Shown: positions 9,815 through 20,033, counted from the stretch's first letter. The stretch: 64,000 nt of DNA from Sedimentisphaerales bacterium (GCA_016931715.1 JAFGEF010000074.1:1-64000); one strand, 5' to 3'. The notes: generated from the sequence alone by a model not told the origin. Numbers and translations are program-made.

Positions 9815-10948
9815 TTATTCTATCACGTTGATATTTTTCTTGTTGCACATATCCTTTAGAACTTTTGGCCAGACTGTCGCGCTTACTTCACCGAGATGGG
9901 CTTTCTTCAAAATGAGCATGTATGTTCGTGACTGTCCGATTCCGCCGCCTATACTCAGCGGGATTTCGTTGTTCACAATCGCCTGATGATACGGATATTC
10001 GAGCATGTTAAGCTGGCCTGAAAGCTCAAGCTGCTTTACAAGCGTTTCAGCATTGACACGAATGCCCATAGAAGTCAGTTCATGGCGTCTTTTGGTTACA
10101 GGATTCCAAACGAGTATATCGCCGTTCATGCCGTGCATCGGGCGACCATCCTTTGATTTTGTTTCTGTTACCCAGTCATCGTAATCAGCAGCTCGCATTT
10201 CATGCGGGTAGCCATCCTTGAGCACCCAACCGATGCCGATGATAAAAACCGCCGGATATTCCTGCACTATCATTGTCTCACGCTGCTTGCGGGGCAAGTC
10301 CGGGTATCTCTCAAGTATCTCTTCGGCGTGAATAAAGGTCAGCTCGTCAGGCATATCCGGATATTTATCAGTTTTCAATTTCGGGAAAAGTTCCTGAACA
10401 TGAGTTTCTGCGCCTTTGAGAACCTTCCATATTTTTTTCACTACATCGCGAAGCAAATCAAGATTGCGCTGTTTGGCTGTTATAGCCAGTTCCCAGTCCC
10501 ACTGGTCAACATACGCACTATGGTCATGGTCGAGGAAGTAATCCTTGCGAACAGCACGCATATCAGTCAGCAGACCTTCACCGATTTTCATTCCAAATTG
10601 CTTCAGCGCCATGCGTTTCCATTTCGTAGCGGCCTGTACTACCTGCGCATCGATAGGATTTTTGTTTCTGTCGTTGTTAATATGAAATTGTATCGGCGTT
10701 CGTGAGCCGTCGCGGTCGAGCATATCGTTGACGCCGCTTTCGACATCGACAATCAGGGGAACCGTAACGCGAATCAAATTCAGCTCTTTACAGAGATTTT
10801 CCTCGATGTAGTCTTTCACAGCGTAAAGGGCAATTTGTGTCTCTTTCGGAGATAGTAATGAATTATAATCTTTTGGAAGTATTTTCTCAAGCTCATTATA
10901 ATCACCTATTCCAGGCCCAGCCAGGTCTGCTTTTTTTGCATCTGTCAT
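9815..10948 (-). CDS. asnA: Aspartate--ammonia ligase (AsnA-type asparagine synthetase)
   Basis: LIRVTVPLIVDVESGVNDMLDRDGSRTPIQF; SIGGGIGQSR near the C-terminus. Confidence 0.92.
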   Translation of the reverse strand: MTDAKKADLAGPGIGDYNELEKILPKDYNSLLSPKETQIALYAVKDYIEENLCKELNLIRVTVPLIVDVESGVNDMLDRDGSRTPIQFHINNDRNKNPIDAQVVQAATKWKRMALKQFGMKIGEGLLTDMRAVRKDYFLDHDHSAYVDQWDWELAITAKQRNLDLLRDVVKKIWKVLKGAETHVQELFPKLKTDKYPDMPDELTFIHAEEILERYPDLPRKQRETMIVQEYPAVFIIGIGWVLKDGYPHEMRAADYDDWVTETKSKDGRPMHGMNGDILVWNPVTKRRHELTSMGIRVNAETLVKQLELSGQLNMLEYPYHQAIVNNEIPLSIGGGIGQSRTYMLILKKAHLGEVSATVWPKVLKDMCNKKNINVIE

Positions 10949-11004
10949 TTCATAGTCTCCCAAATTAAAAAACGTTCTTTTTTAAAAACATCAGAAGTCG
11001 ATAC

Positions 11005-11943
11005 TTATCTTCTTAACCATTCAACAAATTTTGCCAAACCGATTTTGATTTCGGTTTTGGGATTATAACCGAGGTCTTTTGCGGCTTTGCTCACATCAGC
11101 GTATGTACAGTCAACATCTCCGGGCTGCATCGGAAGATGCTGGATTATTGCTTTTTTGCCGAGAGCTTTTTCAATTTCCGCCACCAGATTATTTACTGTA
11201 ATAGGCCTGGATTCGCCAAGATTGTAAATATGATACCCGCTGCACTTTTCAATAGATGAAACCACGCCGTCAATTATATCGTCAATGTACGTAAAATCGC
11301 GTTTCATCGAGCCGTCACCAAAAACCGGTATGGGCTTGCCCTGCTCGATTAGCGAGGTAAATTTATGAATTGCAAGGTCGGGTCTCTGGCGGGGACCATA
11401 AACCGTAAAGAAACGAAGGCACGTCATACCAATACCATAGAGGTGATGATAAGTATGACAGAAAAGCTCCCCTGCTTTTTTCGTTGCGGCGTAAGGTGAA
11501 ATTGGAAAATCAACGTTATCATCTTCTGAGAACGGGACTTTTTTATTATTCCCGTAAACGCTGGAGCTTGATGCAAAAATAAATTTCTTTACCCCGGACT
11601 TCCTGGCAGCTTCGAGCATGACCATCGTTCCGGTCACGTTGTCATCGCTGTAATATACAGGTTCCACAATTGAGGGCCTTACACCCGCTCCCGCAGCCAG
11701 ATGAATTATTGTGTCAACTCCGTCATCAACTGCTTTGTTCACAGCTTCAGGTTTGCGAATGTCATCTTCAATAAGATGGAAATTTTTATTTTTAAGGCAT
11801 TCTTTGATATTGCTGCGTTTGATTTGCGGGTTGTAGAAATTGTTAAAATTATCCATTCCCGCAACAGTCCAGCCGTCTGCAAGCAAACGCTCGCAAAGAT
11901 GCGACCCTATAAATCCTGCTGCTCCTGTTACTAATGCTTTCAT
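11005..11943 (-). CDS. NAD-dependent epimerase/dehydratase (UDP-glucuronate/UDP-glucose 4-epimerase-like)
   Basis: VTGAAGFIGSHLCERLL, SSSSVYGNNKKVPF, YAATKKAGE. Confidence 0.9.
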   Translation of the reverse strand: MKALVTGAAGFIGSHLCERLLADGWTVAGMDNFNNFYNPQIKRSNIKECLKNKNFHLIEDDIRKPEAVNKAVDDGVDTIIHLAAGAGVRPSIVEPVYYSDDNVTGTMVMLEAARKSGVKKFIFASSSSVYGNNKKVPFSEDDNVDFPISPYAATKKAGELFCHTYHHLYGIGMTCLRFFTVYGPRQRPDLAIHKFTSLIEQGKPIPVFGDGSMKRDFTYIDDIIDGVVSSIEKCSGYHIYNLGESRPITVNNLVAEIEKALGKKAIIQHLPMQPGDVDCTYADVSKAAKDLGYNPKTEIKIGLAKFVEWLRR

Positions 11944-11987
11944 AATTGTTGATTATTGAACTTTAGACACTTTCGGCGACTGGCACT

Positions 11988-13301
11988 TCAGCTCACTTTT
12001 GAAGGTCTTCCAATGCTGTGATATTCGATTCCGGCCTTTTGAACCATATCCGGATTATATAAATTTCTGCCATCGAAAATGACAGGTTTTTTCAATTTCG
12101 ATGTGATTATATTAAAATCAGGATTGCGGAACTCCTGCCAGTCTGTGAAAATAACCAGTGCATCCGCGTTATCCAGGGCATCGTACCCGTTCTGCAAATG
12201 CTCGATTTTCCCGTTCAGAGCCACTAACGCAGAAGGCCCTGCTTCCGGGTCGTAGGCTCGAATCCTGAAACCATTATCGAGAAATTTTCTGATGCAATTA
12301 ATCGCTGGCGATTCCCTGACATCATCGGTTCTTGCTTTGAAAGCAAGTCCCCATATCGCTAATGTAACCTGTTCTTTTCTCCCGGCAAAATAATCCATGA
12401 TGCGCTGTGCGAAACGCCGCTGCTGGCTGACATTCACCTGCTGAACAGATTTCGCAATTGTCATTTCAACTCCATTTAACGAGCCTGTATGAATCAGGGC
12501 ACGAATATCCTTGGGAAAACAAGCTCCGCCATATCCTACGCCGGGGAATAAAAAAGATGAACCGATTCTCGCATCGCTTCCAAGGCCTTTTCGCACCTGC
12601 TCGATGTCTGCTCCGATTTTTTCACATAATACTGAAATTTCATTCATAAAGGAAATTCTCGAAGCAAGCATGGCATTGGCGGCGTATTTCGTTATTTCAG
12701 CGGATACAGGATCCATAAATAAAATCCTGCTGCTCTTTCGCATAAACGGATTATACAACTGATTCATAATTTCCCGCACTGGAGGATTTGTCGTTCCTAT
12801 GATTATCCTGTCCGGACTCATGAAGTCCTCCACCGCAGCGCCTTCTTTGAGAAACTCCGGATTACTGACATAATCGAACGGCACCGAGGTTTTTGTCTTT
12901 ATCAATTCTGTAACTTTTTGAGCTGTTCCGGGAGGCACTGTGCTTTTTGTCGCTATGATTCGATAGTCTGTCATATGTTCGGCTATACCAGATGCCACCG
13001 AGAAAATAGCAGATAAATCACAGGAGCCGTCTTCTGCAGATGGAGTGCCGACCGCAAGAAAGATAATAATCGAATTATCTACGCCGTATTTGAGGTCGGT
13101 AGTAAAATGCAGCCTGTTGAGTTTTCTATTGTGTTTTACTATTTCTGTGAGACCAGGCTCATAAATTGGTATTACATCATTATTCAGACCTGCGATTTTG
13201 ACGGCGTCATTGTCCACGCAAACAACATTGTTTCCAGCTTCCGCCAGGCAAGCTGCTGTTACTAAGCCGACATAACCGACACCAGTGACACAAATTTGCA
13301 T
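11988..13301 (-). CDS. ugd: UDP-glucose 6-dehydrogenase
   Basis: MQICVTGVGYVGLVTAACLAEAGNNV, GVGYGGACFPKDIRAL catalytic Cys motif. Confidence 0.93.
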   Translation of the reverse strand: MQICVTGVGYVGLVTAACLAEAGNNVVCVDNDAVKIAGLNNDVIPIYEPGLTEIVKHNRKLNRLHFTTDLKYGVDNSIIIFLAVGTPSAEDGSCDLSAIFSVASGIAEHMTDYRIIATKSTVPPGTAQKVTELIKTKTSVPFDYVSNPEFLKEGAAVEDFMSPDRIIIGTTNPPVREIMNQLYNPFMRKSSRILFMDPVSAEITKYAANAMLASRISFMNEISVLCEKIGADIEQVRKGLGSDARIGSSFLFPGVGYGGACFPKDIRALIHTGSLNGVEMTIAKSVQQVNVSQQRRFAQRIMDYFAGRKEQVTLAIWGLAFKARTDDVRESPAINCIRKFLDNGFRIRAYDPEAGPSALVALNGKIEHLQNGYDALDNADALVIFTDWQEFRNPDFNIITSKLKKPVIFDGRNLYNPDMVQKAGIEYHSIGRPSKVS

Positions 13302-13343
13302 TTCACTTCTCTCCTGTTATCCATTTTTTAATGGTCGTTTGTC

Positions 13344-13404
13344 ATTCCGCACCGGGCGGAATCTACAAAATCAGCGTATTTAAATTCCTGCGTTCGCCGG
13401 AATT
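13344..13404. repeat. Two adjacent short palindromes (attccgc..gcggaat; aattcc..ggaatt)
   Basis: Read directly in intergenic DNA; same GGAAT/ATTCC core as the palindromes at 1.2, 16.9, 20.1 and 56.2 kb. Confidence 0.6.
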
Positions 13405-13447
13405 ACAAAACATACGTCCAGGTTTTACAACATAAATTCTTAATAGT

Positions 13448-13996
13448 TTATTCGACCGGCTCAATCATGTCTATCTCAATTTCGACACTTGCCGCCTGGC
13501 CGAGTATATCAACCTGCAAAACAAGTCTTGTCTGGCCCTTTACGCTTACAATAATTCCCTGTATTCCAAGCAGAGGTCCTGCTACCACACGGCATTTTTG
13601 TCCCGTCTTTAGATATTTGTGCGGGGTAACAGGCTCGCCGGTTTTTAAAACACGTTCAATCTGAGCTAATTCATCAATCAACTGCTGCTGGTTTTTCACC
13701 TCGATAAGATTCGCAACACGGTCTGTTTTCAGCAGTTGAATACGCTGGTTCTCATCGCCGCAAAAGAAAATATAGCCGCCGAACAAAGGCAAAAGCGATT
13801 TAATTGTTCTTCTGCTTTTGCGTCGAACACTCCAGGCCATCGGAAGAAAATAACTGATTTCCCTGTTAATCATGTCGTGAGCAAGCGCTTTTTCATTTCT
13901 GCTTTTTGTATGAGCAACCCACCACTTACCTGAAAAATCAGTAACGGAACTTTCTGACGGCCATATTATAGGAGGATTTTCACTTTCACTTAGCAA
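13448..13996 (-). CDS. NusG-family specialised antiterminator (RfaH/UpxY/LoaP-like)
   Basis: NGN domain WWVAHTKSRNEKALAHDMINREISYFLPM..., KOW motif GQKCRVVAGPLLGIQGIIV; sits in a sugar-nucleotide gene cluster. Confidence 0.85.
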   Translation of the reverse strand: MLSESENPPIIWPSESSVTDFSGKWWVAHTKSRNEKALAHDMINREISYFLPMAWSVRRKSRRTIKSLLPLFGGYIFFCGDENQRIQLLKTDRVANLIEVKNQQQLIDELAQIERVLKTGEPVTPHKYLKTGQKCRVVAGPLLGIQGIIVSVKGQTRLVLQVDILGQAASVEIEIDMIEPVE

Positions 13997-14007
13997 TTTT
14001 ACTGTCC

Positions 14008-15114
14008 CTAATTATTGTTATAAAATTTAAGTACCGTTTGGGCTGCAAATTCAATCTGTTCTGCTGAAAGCTCGGGATAAATCGGCAGAGACAGAACCTC
14101 GTCACAAATTTTCTCTGTAACAGGCAAATCTCCCTGACTGTATCCAAGCTCGCTGAAACATTTCTGCAAATGCAGTGGTTTCGGATAAAAAATCGCTGAG
14201 CCGACTTTGTTCCCGGTAAGAAATTTATTTAAATCATCTCTTTGCGGCACAGCTATGGTATATTGATGATATGTACAAATGTTTCCTTTGCCGATTTTTG
14301 GAGTTTGAACAACAGAGCCGGCAAATAATTTATCATAAATCGCAGCGTTTTGTCTGCGTTTTTCGTTCCACTTATCAAGATATTTAAGTTTTACTAAAAG
14401 AACCGCCGCTTGAATGCTGTCGAGACGAAAATTTCCGCCAATCATGTTGTAGTAATATCTCGGTTTCTGGCCATGATCACGAAGAGATTTGAGTTTTTCC
14501 GCGATAGACTCAACATTTGTTGTTACAAGGCCGCCGTCGCCAAAAGCGCCGAGATTTTTCGTCGGGTAAAAAGAAAAACAGCCATAATTGCCGAAATTGC
14601 CGCAGCTTACGCCGTTGGAGCTTGCTCCTATTGCCTGTGCGGCATCCTCGATAATCTCAAGTTTGTGACATTTGGCGATTTTAGAAATCTCTTTCATTTT
14701 CGCCGTCTGGCCATACAAATGGACAGGTATAATCGCGCGCGTCTTTTCAGTTATTTTCTCTTCAATGCAGGATGGATCGATATTGTAGGAATCACGCTCG
14801 ATATCGACAAATACAGGCTTTGCTCCGAGTCTGAAAATCGAACCTGCGGTCGCAAAGAACGAAAATGCAGTTGTAATGACCTCGTCGCCAGGCTTAATAT
14901 CCGCCGCCATAAGACTGACTAATAGAGCATCTGTCCCGCTGGATACTCCAATTGCATACTTGCTGCCTATGTATTTTGCGATTTTGTCTTCAAACTCTGT
15001 GACCGCCGGGCCAAGAGCGAAATACTGGCTTTCGCAAACATCACTGATTGCCTGAAGAATTTCTTCCCTGATTGTCGCATATTGTGCTTTCAAATCCAAA
15101 AGCGGAACCTGCAT
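14008..15114 (-). CDS. DegT/DnrJ/EryC1/StrS family aminotransferase
   Basis: GTDALLVSLMAADIKPGDEVITTAFSFFATAG, EDAAQAIGA, FSFYPTKNLGAFGDGG. Confidence 0.93.
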   Translation of the reverse strand: MQVPLLDLKAQYATIREEILQAISDVCESQYFALGPAVTEFEDKIAKYIGSKYAIGVSSGTDALLVSLMAADIKPGDEVITTAFSFFATAGSIFRLGAKPVFVDIERDSYNIDPSCIEEKITEKTRAIIPVHLYGQTAKMKEISKIAKCHKLEIIEDAAQAIGASSNGVSCGNFGNYGCFSFYPTKNLGAFGDGGLVTTNVESIAEKLKSLRDHGQKPRYYYNMIGGNFRLDSIQAAVLLVKLKYLDKWNEKRRQNAAIYDKLFAGSVVQTPKIGKGNICTYHQYTIAVPQRDDLNKFLTGNKVGSAIFYPKPLHLQKCFSELGYSQGDLPVTEKICDEVLSLPIYPELSAEQIEFAAQTVLKFYNNN

Positions 15115-15212
15115 ATAAACTCCATCTAAATAAAAGAGCCAAATTTGTTTCCAAAGCGGACAGTTTAGAGTTATTGAGCCAAAATGTCAAGTTAGTATTA
15201 GGAATAGGTATT

Positions 15213-15260
15213 GGAATAGGAATAGGAAAAATATTCCCTTACTAAAACTATTCCTATTCC
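15213..15260. repeat. GGAATA-repeat stem-loop (13-bp perfect stem)
   Basis: ggaataggaatag (15213-15225) is the exact reverse complement of ctattcctattcc (15248-15260). Confidence 0.8.
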
Positions 15261-15290
15261 TATCTCCTATAAAGATGTATTATATGTGAT

Positions 15291-16265
15291 ATGAAAAAAG
15301 ATACTTTCAATATATTATTTTCCTGCATAGGCAGACGTGTTTCTCTGCTTGAGAGTTTTCGAAAAGCTGCCAAAGAGCTGAAAATCCATGCCCGTTTCCT
15401 CGGTACTGATACTGCCATACTTAGCCCGGCTTTGCAGTTATGCGACCAGGGCTTCCTCGTAAAACCTATAAATGAACCGGGCTATATCAGACAAATGCTT
15501 TCAATAATAAAAAACAATCAGGTTCAATTGCTTGTTCCGACTATCGATACGGAATTGAAAATTCTTGCTGAAAACCAGAAGAAATTTGCCGCAATAGGCT
15601 GCCGCGTGCTTATTTCATCTGAAGAAGTAATAGATATTTGTCGGGACAAGAGGCAAACATATCGCTTTCTAATTAAAAACGGCTTCGAGAGTCCTATAAC
15701 AATGAGTGCCGGTGCGGCATTAGCCAAAAGCAATCTCCACTGGCCCTGCCTGCTGAAGCCCTGGGATGGCTCCGCCGGAAAAGATATTGCTCTTGTGCGA
15801 AACCATGACGAATTAACTTTCTATGCGAGGAAAATTAAAAATGCTATTTGTCAGGAATATATCGAAGGCGATGAATATACGTGCGATGTCTATGTCGATT
15901 TTGAAAAGAAAGTTCGCTGTATTGTTCCAAGAAAGCGTCTTGAAGTCAGAGCAGGTGAAGTCAGCAAGAGTCAGATTGTGAAAAATCCAGATATGATGAA
16001 TCAGGCCGCAAAGCTCGTCGAAGCTCTCGGAGCCGGACCGGGTGTTATCACAATACAATTATTTCTAACAAAAGGACATAAACTCAAATTCACAGAGATT
16101 AATCCTCGTTTCGGCGGCGGAGCGCCCTTATCCATAAAAGCAGGCGCAAACTTTCCAAAGTGGATTTTGCAGGAACTTCTCGGCCAGAAACCAAACATAA
16201 AATTTGACGATTTCAAAGACGGCCTAACTATGCTGCGTTACGACAGTGAAGTCTGGATTAAATAA
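15291..16265 (+). CDS. ATP-grasp domain protein (carbamoyl-phosphate synthase large chain-like)
   Basis: LKPWDGSAGKDIALV, CQEYIEGDEYTCDVYVD, FTEINPRFGGGAPLSIKAG. Confidence 0.88.
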   Translation: MKKDTFNILFSCIGRRVSLLESFRKAAKELKIHARFLGTDTAILSPALQLCDQGFLVKPINEPGYIRQMLSIIKNNQVQLLVPTIDTELKILAENQKKFAAIGCRVLISSEEVIDICRDKRQTYRFLIKNGFESPITMSAGAALAKSNLHWPCLLKPWDGSAGKDIALVRNHDELTFYARKIKNAICQEYIEGDEYTCDVYVDFEKKVRCIVPRKRLEVRAGEVSKSQIVKNPDMMNQAAKLVEALGAGPGVITIQLFLTKGHKLKFTEINPRFGGGAPLSIKAGANFPKWILQELLGQKPNIKFDDFKDGLTMLRYDSEVWIK

Positions 16266-16323
16266 TAAAAATCTTTTAATATAATGAGGATTAATACAAA
16301 AGTTTCTATTAGGGAATCGGATT

Positions 16324-16782
16324 ATGTTCAAAAAGCTTATATCTCGAATAATTTTATCCGGCTGCTCTTTATTACTTTTTTCCTGCAGCACTACTGTGAA
16401 CGAAGCTCATGAATCTCCAGCCGCTGAACCAACTGAGATGAGTATCAAATCAAACCTGATTCTTGATATAACTGATACTGCAGCAGCTAATCTAAAGATA
16501 CCATCAAAGTTAAAAGGAGATTTACAAATTAAAGTTACTGCCGAAGTAATCAGAAATAAGCCTTTACGTTCACATTTCTCCAGCGATATAAGCATAGTTT
16601 TTTCTGATATATTAACAAGTCAAAAATATCTTGATTTCCAAACTATAATCGAAGGAAACGCTGATGGAAGCCCGAACGAAGGAATATCCGAAGCATTTAA
16701 AAGGTTCATGAACGTAATAATGATATTGACCAATTCTTCGGATAATGTTATTAAACAAAATGTTATAGACTCAGAAAAATAA
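16324..16782 (+). CDS. Hypothetical lipoprotein
   Basis: Signal peptide with lipobox-like LLLFSC; no recognised domain. Confidence 0.6.
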   Translation: MFKKLISRIILSGCSLLLFSCSTTVNEAHESPAAEPTEMSIKSNLILDITDTAAANLKIPSKLKGDLQIKVTAEVIRNKPLRSHFSSDISIVFSDILTSQKYLDFQTIIEGNADGSPNEGISEAFKRFMNVIMILTNSSDNVIKQNVIDSEK

Positions 16783-16894
16783 TAATACAATAAGAATTTT
16801 ACATAAAACCTATATCGAAACTTGTCATCCTGAGTGATAACGAAGGATCTGGCCTGCGAATATTATTTTAGTTCATCAAACTGACCGATCCTAT

Positions 16895-16968
16895 ATGTCA
16901 TACCCGCGAAGGCGGGTATCCAGAAAAGGTATCGCAGCAATAGATTCTCGCCTGCGAGGGAATGACAT
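16895..16968. repeat. Composite palindromic repeat with terminal atgtcat/atgacat
   Basis: Inner stem atacccgc/gcgggtat (16900-16907/16912-16919) plus agattctcgcctgcgagggaatgacat half. Confidence 0.7.
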
Positions 16969-17124
16969 GCATCTGTTAGTTACAGTTGTATATAAAGTTA
17001 TGATAATTCTTCTTAACAAATTGGTCAGTTTAAGTAAATTACGATTGTAAATATTTGTTTTATTTCCAGATTGACTAAAAATAACTGTAAAATGTTTTTA
17101 CATATATATAGAGAAAGGATCATC

Positions 17125-19077
17125 ATGAACAATCTTATAAAAAACGCTGTTTTGATTGGAGTATGTATGAGTCTTAGTTCAAATATATTTGCAGAGGAAT
17201 ATGAGGTAAGTTCGTTTGACGGCAAAATAAATTTGAAAGTGGAAACGGGTGAGCAGATATTTTATTCTGTAACTTATAACTCAAAACCAATTCTATCGCC
17301 TTCGCCAATATCACTTCAAATCGGAGCGGACATGATACTCGGCAGGAATCCGAAAGTATTGAATGCCGAGAAGAGAAAAGCAGATGAAAAAATTGTTCCA
17401 GTCGTAAAAATAAAGAGCAAAGAAATTCTCGATCAGTATAACGAACTGAAAATCAATTTCGATGGCGACTATTCGCTAATCTTTCGTGCGTATAATGATG
17501 GTGTCGCTTACAGATTCGTGACAAATATCAATAGAGAAATCGAAATAACAACTGAACAGGTTGTATTCAACTTTCCTGAAAATTACCCTCTGTATTTCCC
17601 TGAAGAAGACAGCTTTATAACACATTCTGAGAGGATGTACAAATATCTGAAGCTAAGCGACATTTCGGATAATAATATGTGTTCGCTGCCGGCTCTTTTG
17701 GATATAAGCAGCGGACCGAAAGTTCTTATAACCGAATCAGACCTGAAAGATTACCCGGGCTTATATCTTCACGGTAATAGCCGCCAGAGTCTCACAGGCA
17801 AGTTTCCTGCTTTCGTATTAGCTCAAAGAATGAGAAATGACCGCGATTCCGTGGTGACTCAGCGAGCAAACTATATCGCGAAAACAAACGGGAAAAGGTC
17901 GTATCCCTGGCGTGTCATGATTATCGCGGCTAAAGACGGCGACCTTATAGAAAGCCAGATGGTTTATAAGCTTGCAAGCCCGTGCAAAATCGAAGACACA
18001 TCCTGGATTAAACCCGGCAAAGTCGCATGGGACTGGTGGAATGCAAATAACATTTACGGCGTAGATTTCAAATCCGGCGTTAATACCGACACCTATAAAT
18101 ATTATATCGACTTCGCATCTAAATACGGCATAGAATATATTATTCTCGATGAAGGCTGGTATGTACTTGGCGACTTAATGCATATTGTTGATGGTATGGA
18201 CATCGAAGAGCTGTTCCGATACGCAAAAAGCAAAAACGTCAAAATTATTCCATGGGTAATATGGAAAACTCTGGACGACCAGTTGCCGCAGGCTATGGCA
18301 CAATTTGAAAAATGGGGAGCTGCGGGACTAAAAGTCGATTTCATGCAGAGAGACGACCAGTCGATGGTCAATTATTACTACAAAATCGCTGAAGAAACAG
18401 CCAAACGTAAAATGCTCGTTGATTTTCATGGCGCTTATAAACCTACGGGCATGTACAGGGAATACCCGAATTTCATTACAAACGAAGGCGTACAGGGACT
18501 CGAACATACAAAATGGAGTGAAAATGAAACTCCGGAGCATAACGTGACTATTCCTTTTATACGCATGGCTGCAGGACCGATGGACTATACGCCGGGAGCA
18601 ATGGTAAATGCCCAGCAAAAAAATTTCAATGCCGTCTTCGATAGACCGATGAGTATGGGAACAAGATGTCACCAGTTGGCAATGTACGTAGTCTTCGAGA
18701 GTCCCCTGCAAATGTTATGCGACAGCCCGTCGAATTATCTGAAAGAGCCTGAGTGTATGGAATTCTTATCGAAAGTGCCGACAGTCTGGGATCAAACGAA
18801 AGTTTTGGATGCACGTGTTGCGGATTATGTAATTGCAGCACGCAAAAACGGCGACCAATGGTTCATTGGAGCAATGACTGACTGGACAGCCAGAGAACTG
18901 ACTATTGATTTCTCATTTTTGTCCCCCGGTACGCATACGATGACATTCTATCGAGACGGAGTTAACGCCGGCAGGTATGCAAGTGATTATAAGAAAGAGA
19001 CAGTAGCAATAAAGTCAGGTGATAAATTTCAGATAAAACTTGCGTCAGGCGGCGGCTGGGCGGCTATCATCGATTAG
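17125..19077 (+). CDS. Glycoside hydrolase family 97 (SusB-like)
   Basis: IKPGKVAWDWWNANNIYGVDF, EYIILDEGW, LVDFHGAYKPTGMYREYPNFITNEGVQGLEHTKW; ORF 17071..19077, start at MNNLIKNAVLIGVC signal peptide. Confidence 0.92.
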   Translation: MNNLIKNAVLIGVCMSLSSNIFAEEYEVSSFDGKINLKVETGEQIFYSVTYNSKPILSPSPISLQIGADMILGRNPKVLNAEKRKADEKIVPVVKIKSKEILDQYNELKINFDGDYSLIFRAYNDGVAYRFVTNINREIEITTEQVVFNFPENYPLYFPEEDSFITHSERMYKYLKLSDISDNNMCSLPALLDISSGPKVLITESDLKDYPGLYLHGNSRQSLTGKFPAFVLAQRMRNDRDSVVTQRANYIAKTNGKRSYPWRVMIIAAKDGDLIESQMVYKLASPCKIEDTSWIKPGKVAWDWWNANNIYGVDFKSGVNTDTYKYYIDFASKYGIEYIILDEGWYVLGDLMHIVDGMDIEELFRYAKSKNVKIIPWVIWKTLDDQLPQAMAQFEKWGAAGLKVDFMQRDDQSMVNYYYKIAEETAKRKMLVDFHGAYKPTGMYREYPNFITNEGVQGLEHTKWSENETPEHNVTIPFIRMAAGPMDYTPGAMVNAQQKNFNAVFDRPMSMGTRCHQLAMYVVFESPLQMLCDSPSNYLKEPECMEFLSKVPTVWDQTKVLDARVADYVIAARKNGDQWFIGAMTDWTARELTIDFSFLSPGTHTMTFYRDGVNAGRYASDYKKETVAIKSGDKFQIKLASGGGWAAIID

Positions 19078-19103
19078 CAATGTCTTTGCCTGATGTATAA
19101 ATC

Positions 19104-19214
19104 TTTATTTCTGCCTGTTTGAAACTTGCCGCAGCATAGAAATAATCTCGCCCGGGATTGTTTTACCGGAAGTTTCTATTTTACGGCATCGTTCCATGCC
19201 TTGTCGTATTCGCC
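19104..19214. repeat. Direct-repeat copy A of the TPR-gene 3' end; forms the tail of the DUF1080 gene
   Basis: Aligns without gaps to 21661-21772 except for a 1-nt indel; last 28 nt (catcgttccatgccttgtcgtattcgcc) identical. Confidence 0.9.
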
Positions 19215-20033
19215 CAAGGGTCTGAGCCATATGTTTCGATAGCGGAGCGGATTGCCGTGGTCCTGCAATTCGATGAAGACCTCCGGCGGATGCGGTCGCC
19301 GATAGACGCCCAGTGACGTATGCGGCACGCCGCCGATGCCGTCGGTGGCTCCAAAGTAGTCCCTCTTGTGGTGCAGCACCAGGCCGTTATGGATTACAGT
19401 CACGTTGGCATTCTTGATTTGGTTGCCGTTCGGGTCCCAGCGTGGTGACTCCCAGATGATATCGTAGGTTTGCCATTCGCCGGGCGCTTTGCAGGCGTTC
19501 ACGAGCGGCGGGGTTTGGCCATACATAGACCCGCACTGCCCATCGGGATAGGTCTTGCTGTTGTAGCTGTCCAGCACCTGGATTTCGTACATCCCATTAA
19601 ACATGACGCCGCTGTTGCCGCGTCCCTGTCTTTCGCCTCTCACCTGGCTTGGCGTGGCGAACTCGATGTGCAGTTGGAAGTCAGCCCAGTGGTCTCTCGT
19701 GCGGATACCGCCTCGTCCGGTTTCCATGAATCCGGCACTATCCACTCGCCAGGAAGCGTTCTGGCCATTGCCGGACTGCCATTTCGAGAGGTCATTGCCA
19801 TCGAAAAGCACTACTGCGTCTGCCGGAGCGGGCGCACCAAGGCTGAATGTCGCTGCCGGTGCAACAACTCGCGGCTGCGGCCGATCCCCATCATGTACAT
19901 GCCAGTTCGTGCCGGGGATGATCGGCGTGTTGCTATATCCCAGCCCCTGCTGTATGGCCGCGTATAATATCGCACCGCAGCTTGTGGCAGCAAAAGTTAT
20001 CAGACAAAGTGCGATTGATCGTTTGTTGAGCAT
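19176..20033 (-). CDS. DUF1080 (3-keto-disaccharide hydrolase-like) secreted protein with chimeric C-terminus LGEYDKAWNDAVK
   Basis: LFDGNDLSKWQSGNGQNASWRVDSAGFMETGRGGIRTRDHWADFQLHIEFATP...GNSGVMFNGMYEIQVLDSYNSKTYPDGQCGSMYG; start at MLNKRSIALCL. Confidence 0.9.
   Translation of the reverse strand: MLNKRSIALCLITFAATSCGAILYAAIQQGLGYSNTPIIPGTNWHVHDGDRPQPRVVAPAATFSLGAPAPADAVVLFDGNDLSKWQSGNGQNASWRVDSAGFMETGRGGIRTRDHWADFQLHIEFATPSQVRGERQGRGNSGVMFNGMYEIQVLDSYNSKTYPDGQCGSMYGQTPPLVNACKAPGEWQTYDIIWESPRWDPNGNQIKNANVTVIHNGLVLHHKRDYFGATDGIGGVPHTSLGVYRRPHPPEVFIELQDHGNPLRYRNIWLRPLGEYDKAWNDAVK

Noticed and set aside
10202-10705. 167-aa plus-strand ORF
   Set aside because: Antisense to asnA, whose protein motifs are unambiguous.
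14410-14922. 170-aa plus-strand ORF
   Set aside because: Antisense to the DegT aminotransferase; no recognisable protein features.
15201-15263. Repeat cluster considered as a CRISPR remnant
   Set aside because: Units are 6-8 nt with no spacers and form a single hairpin; no cas genes in the window.
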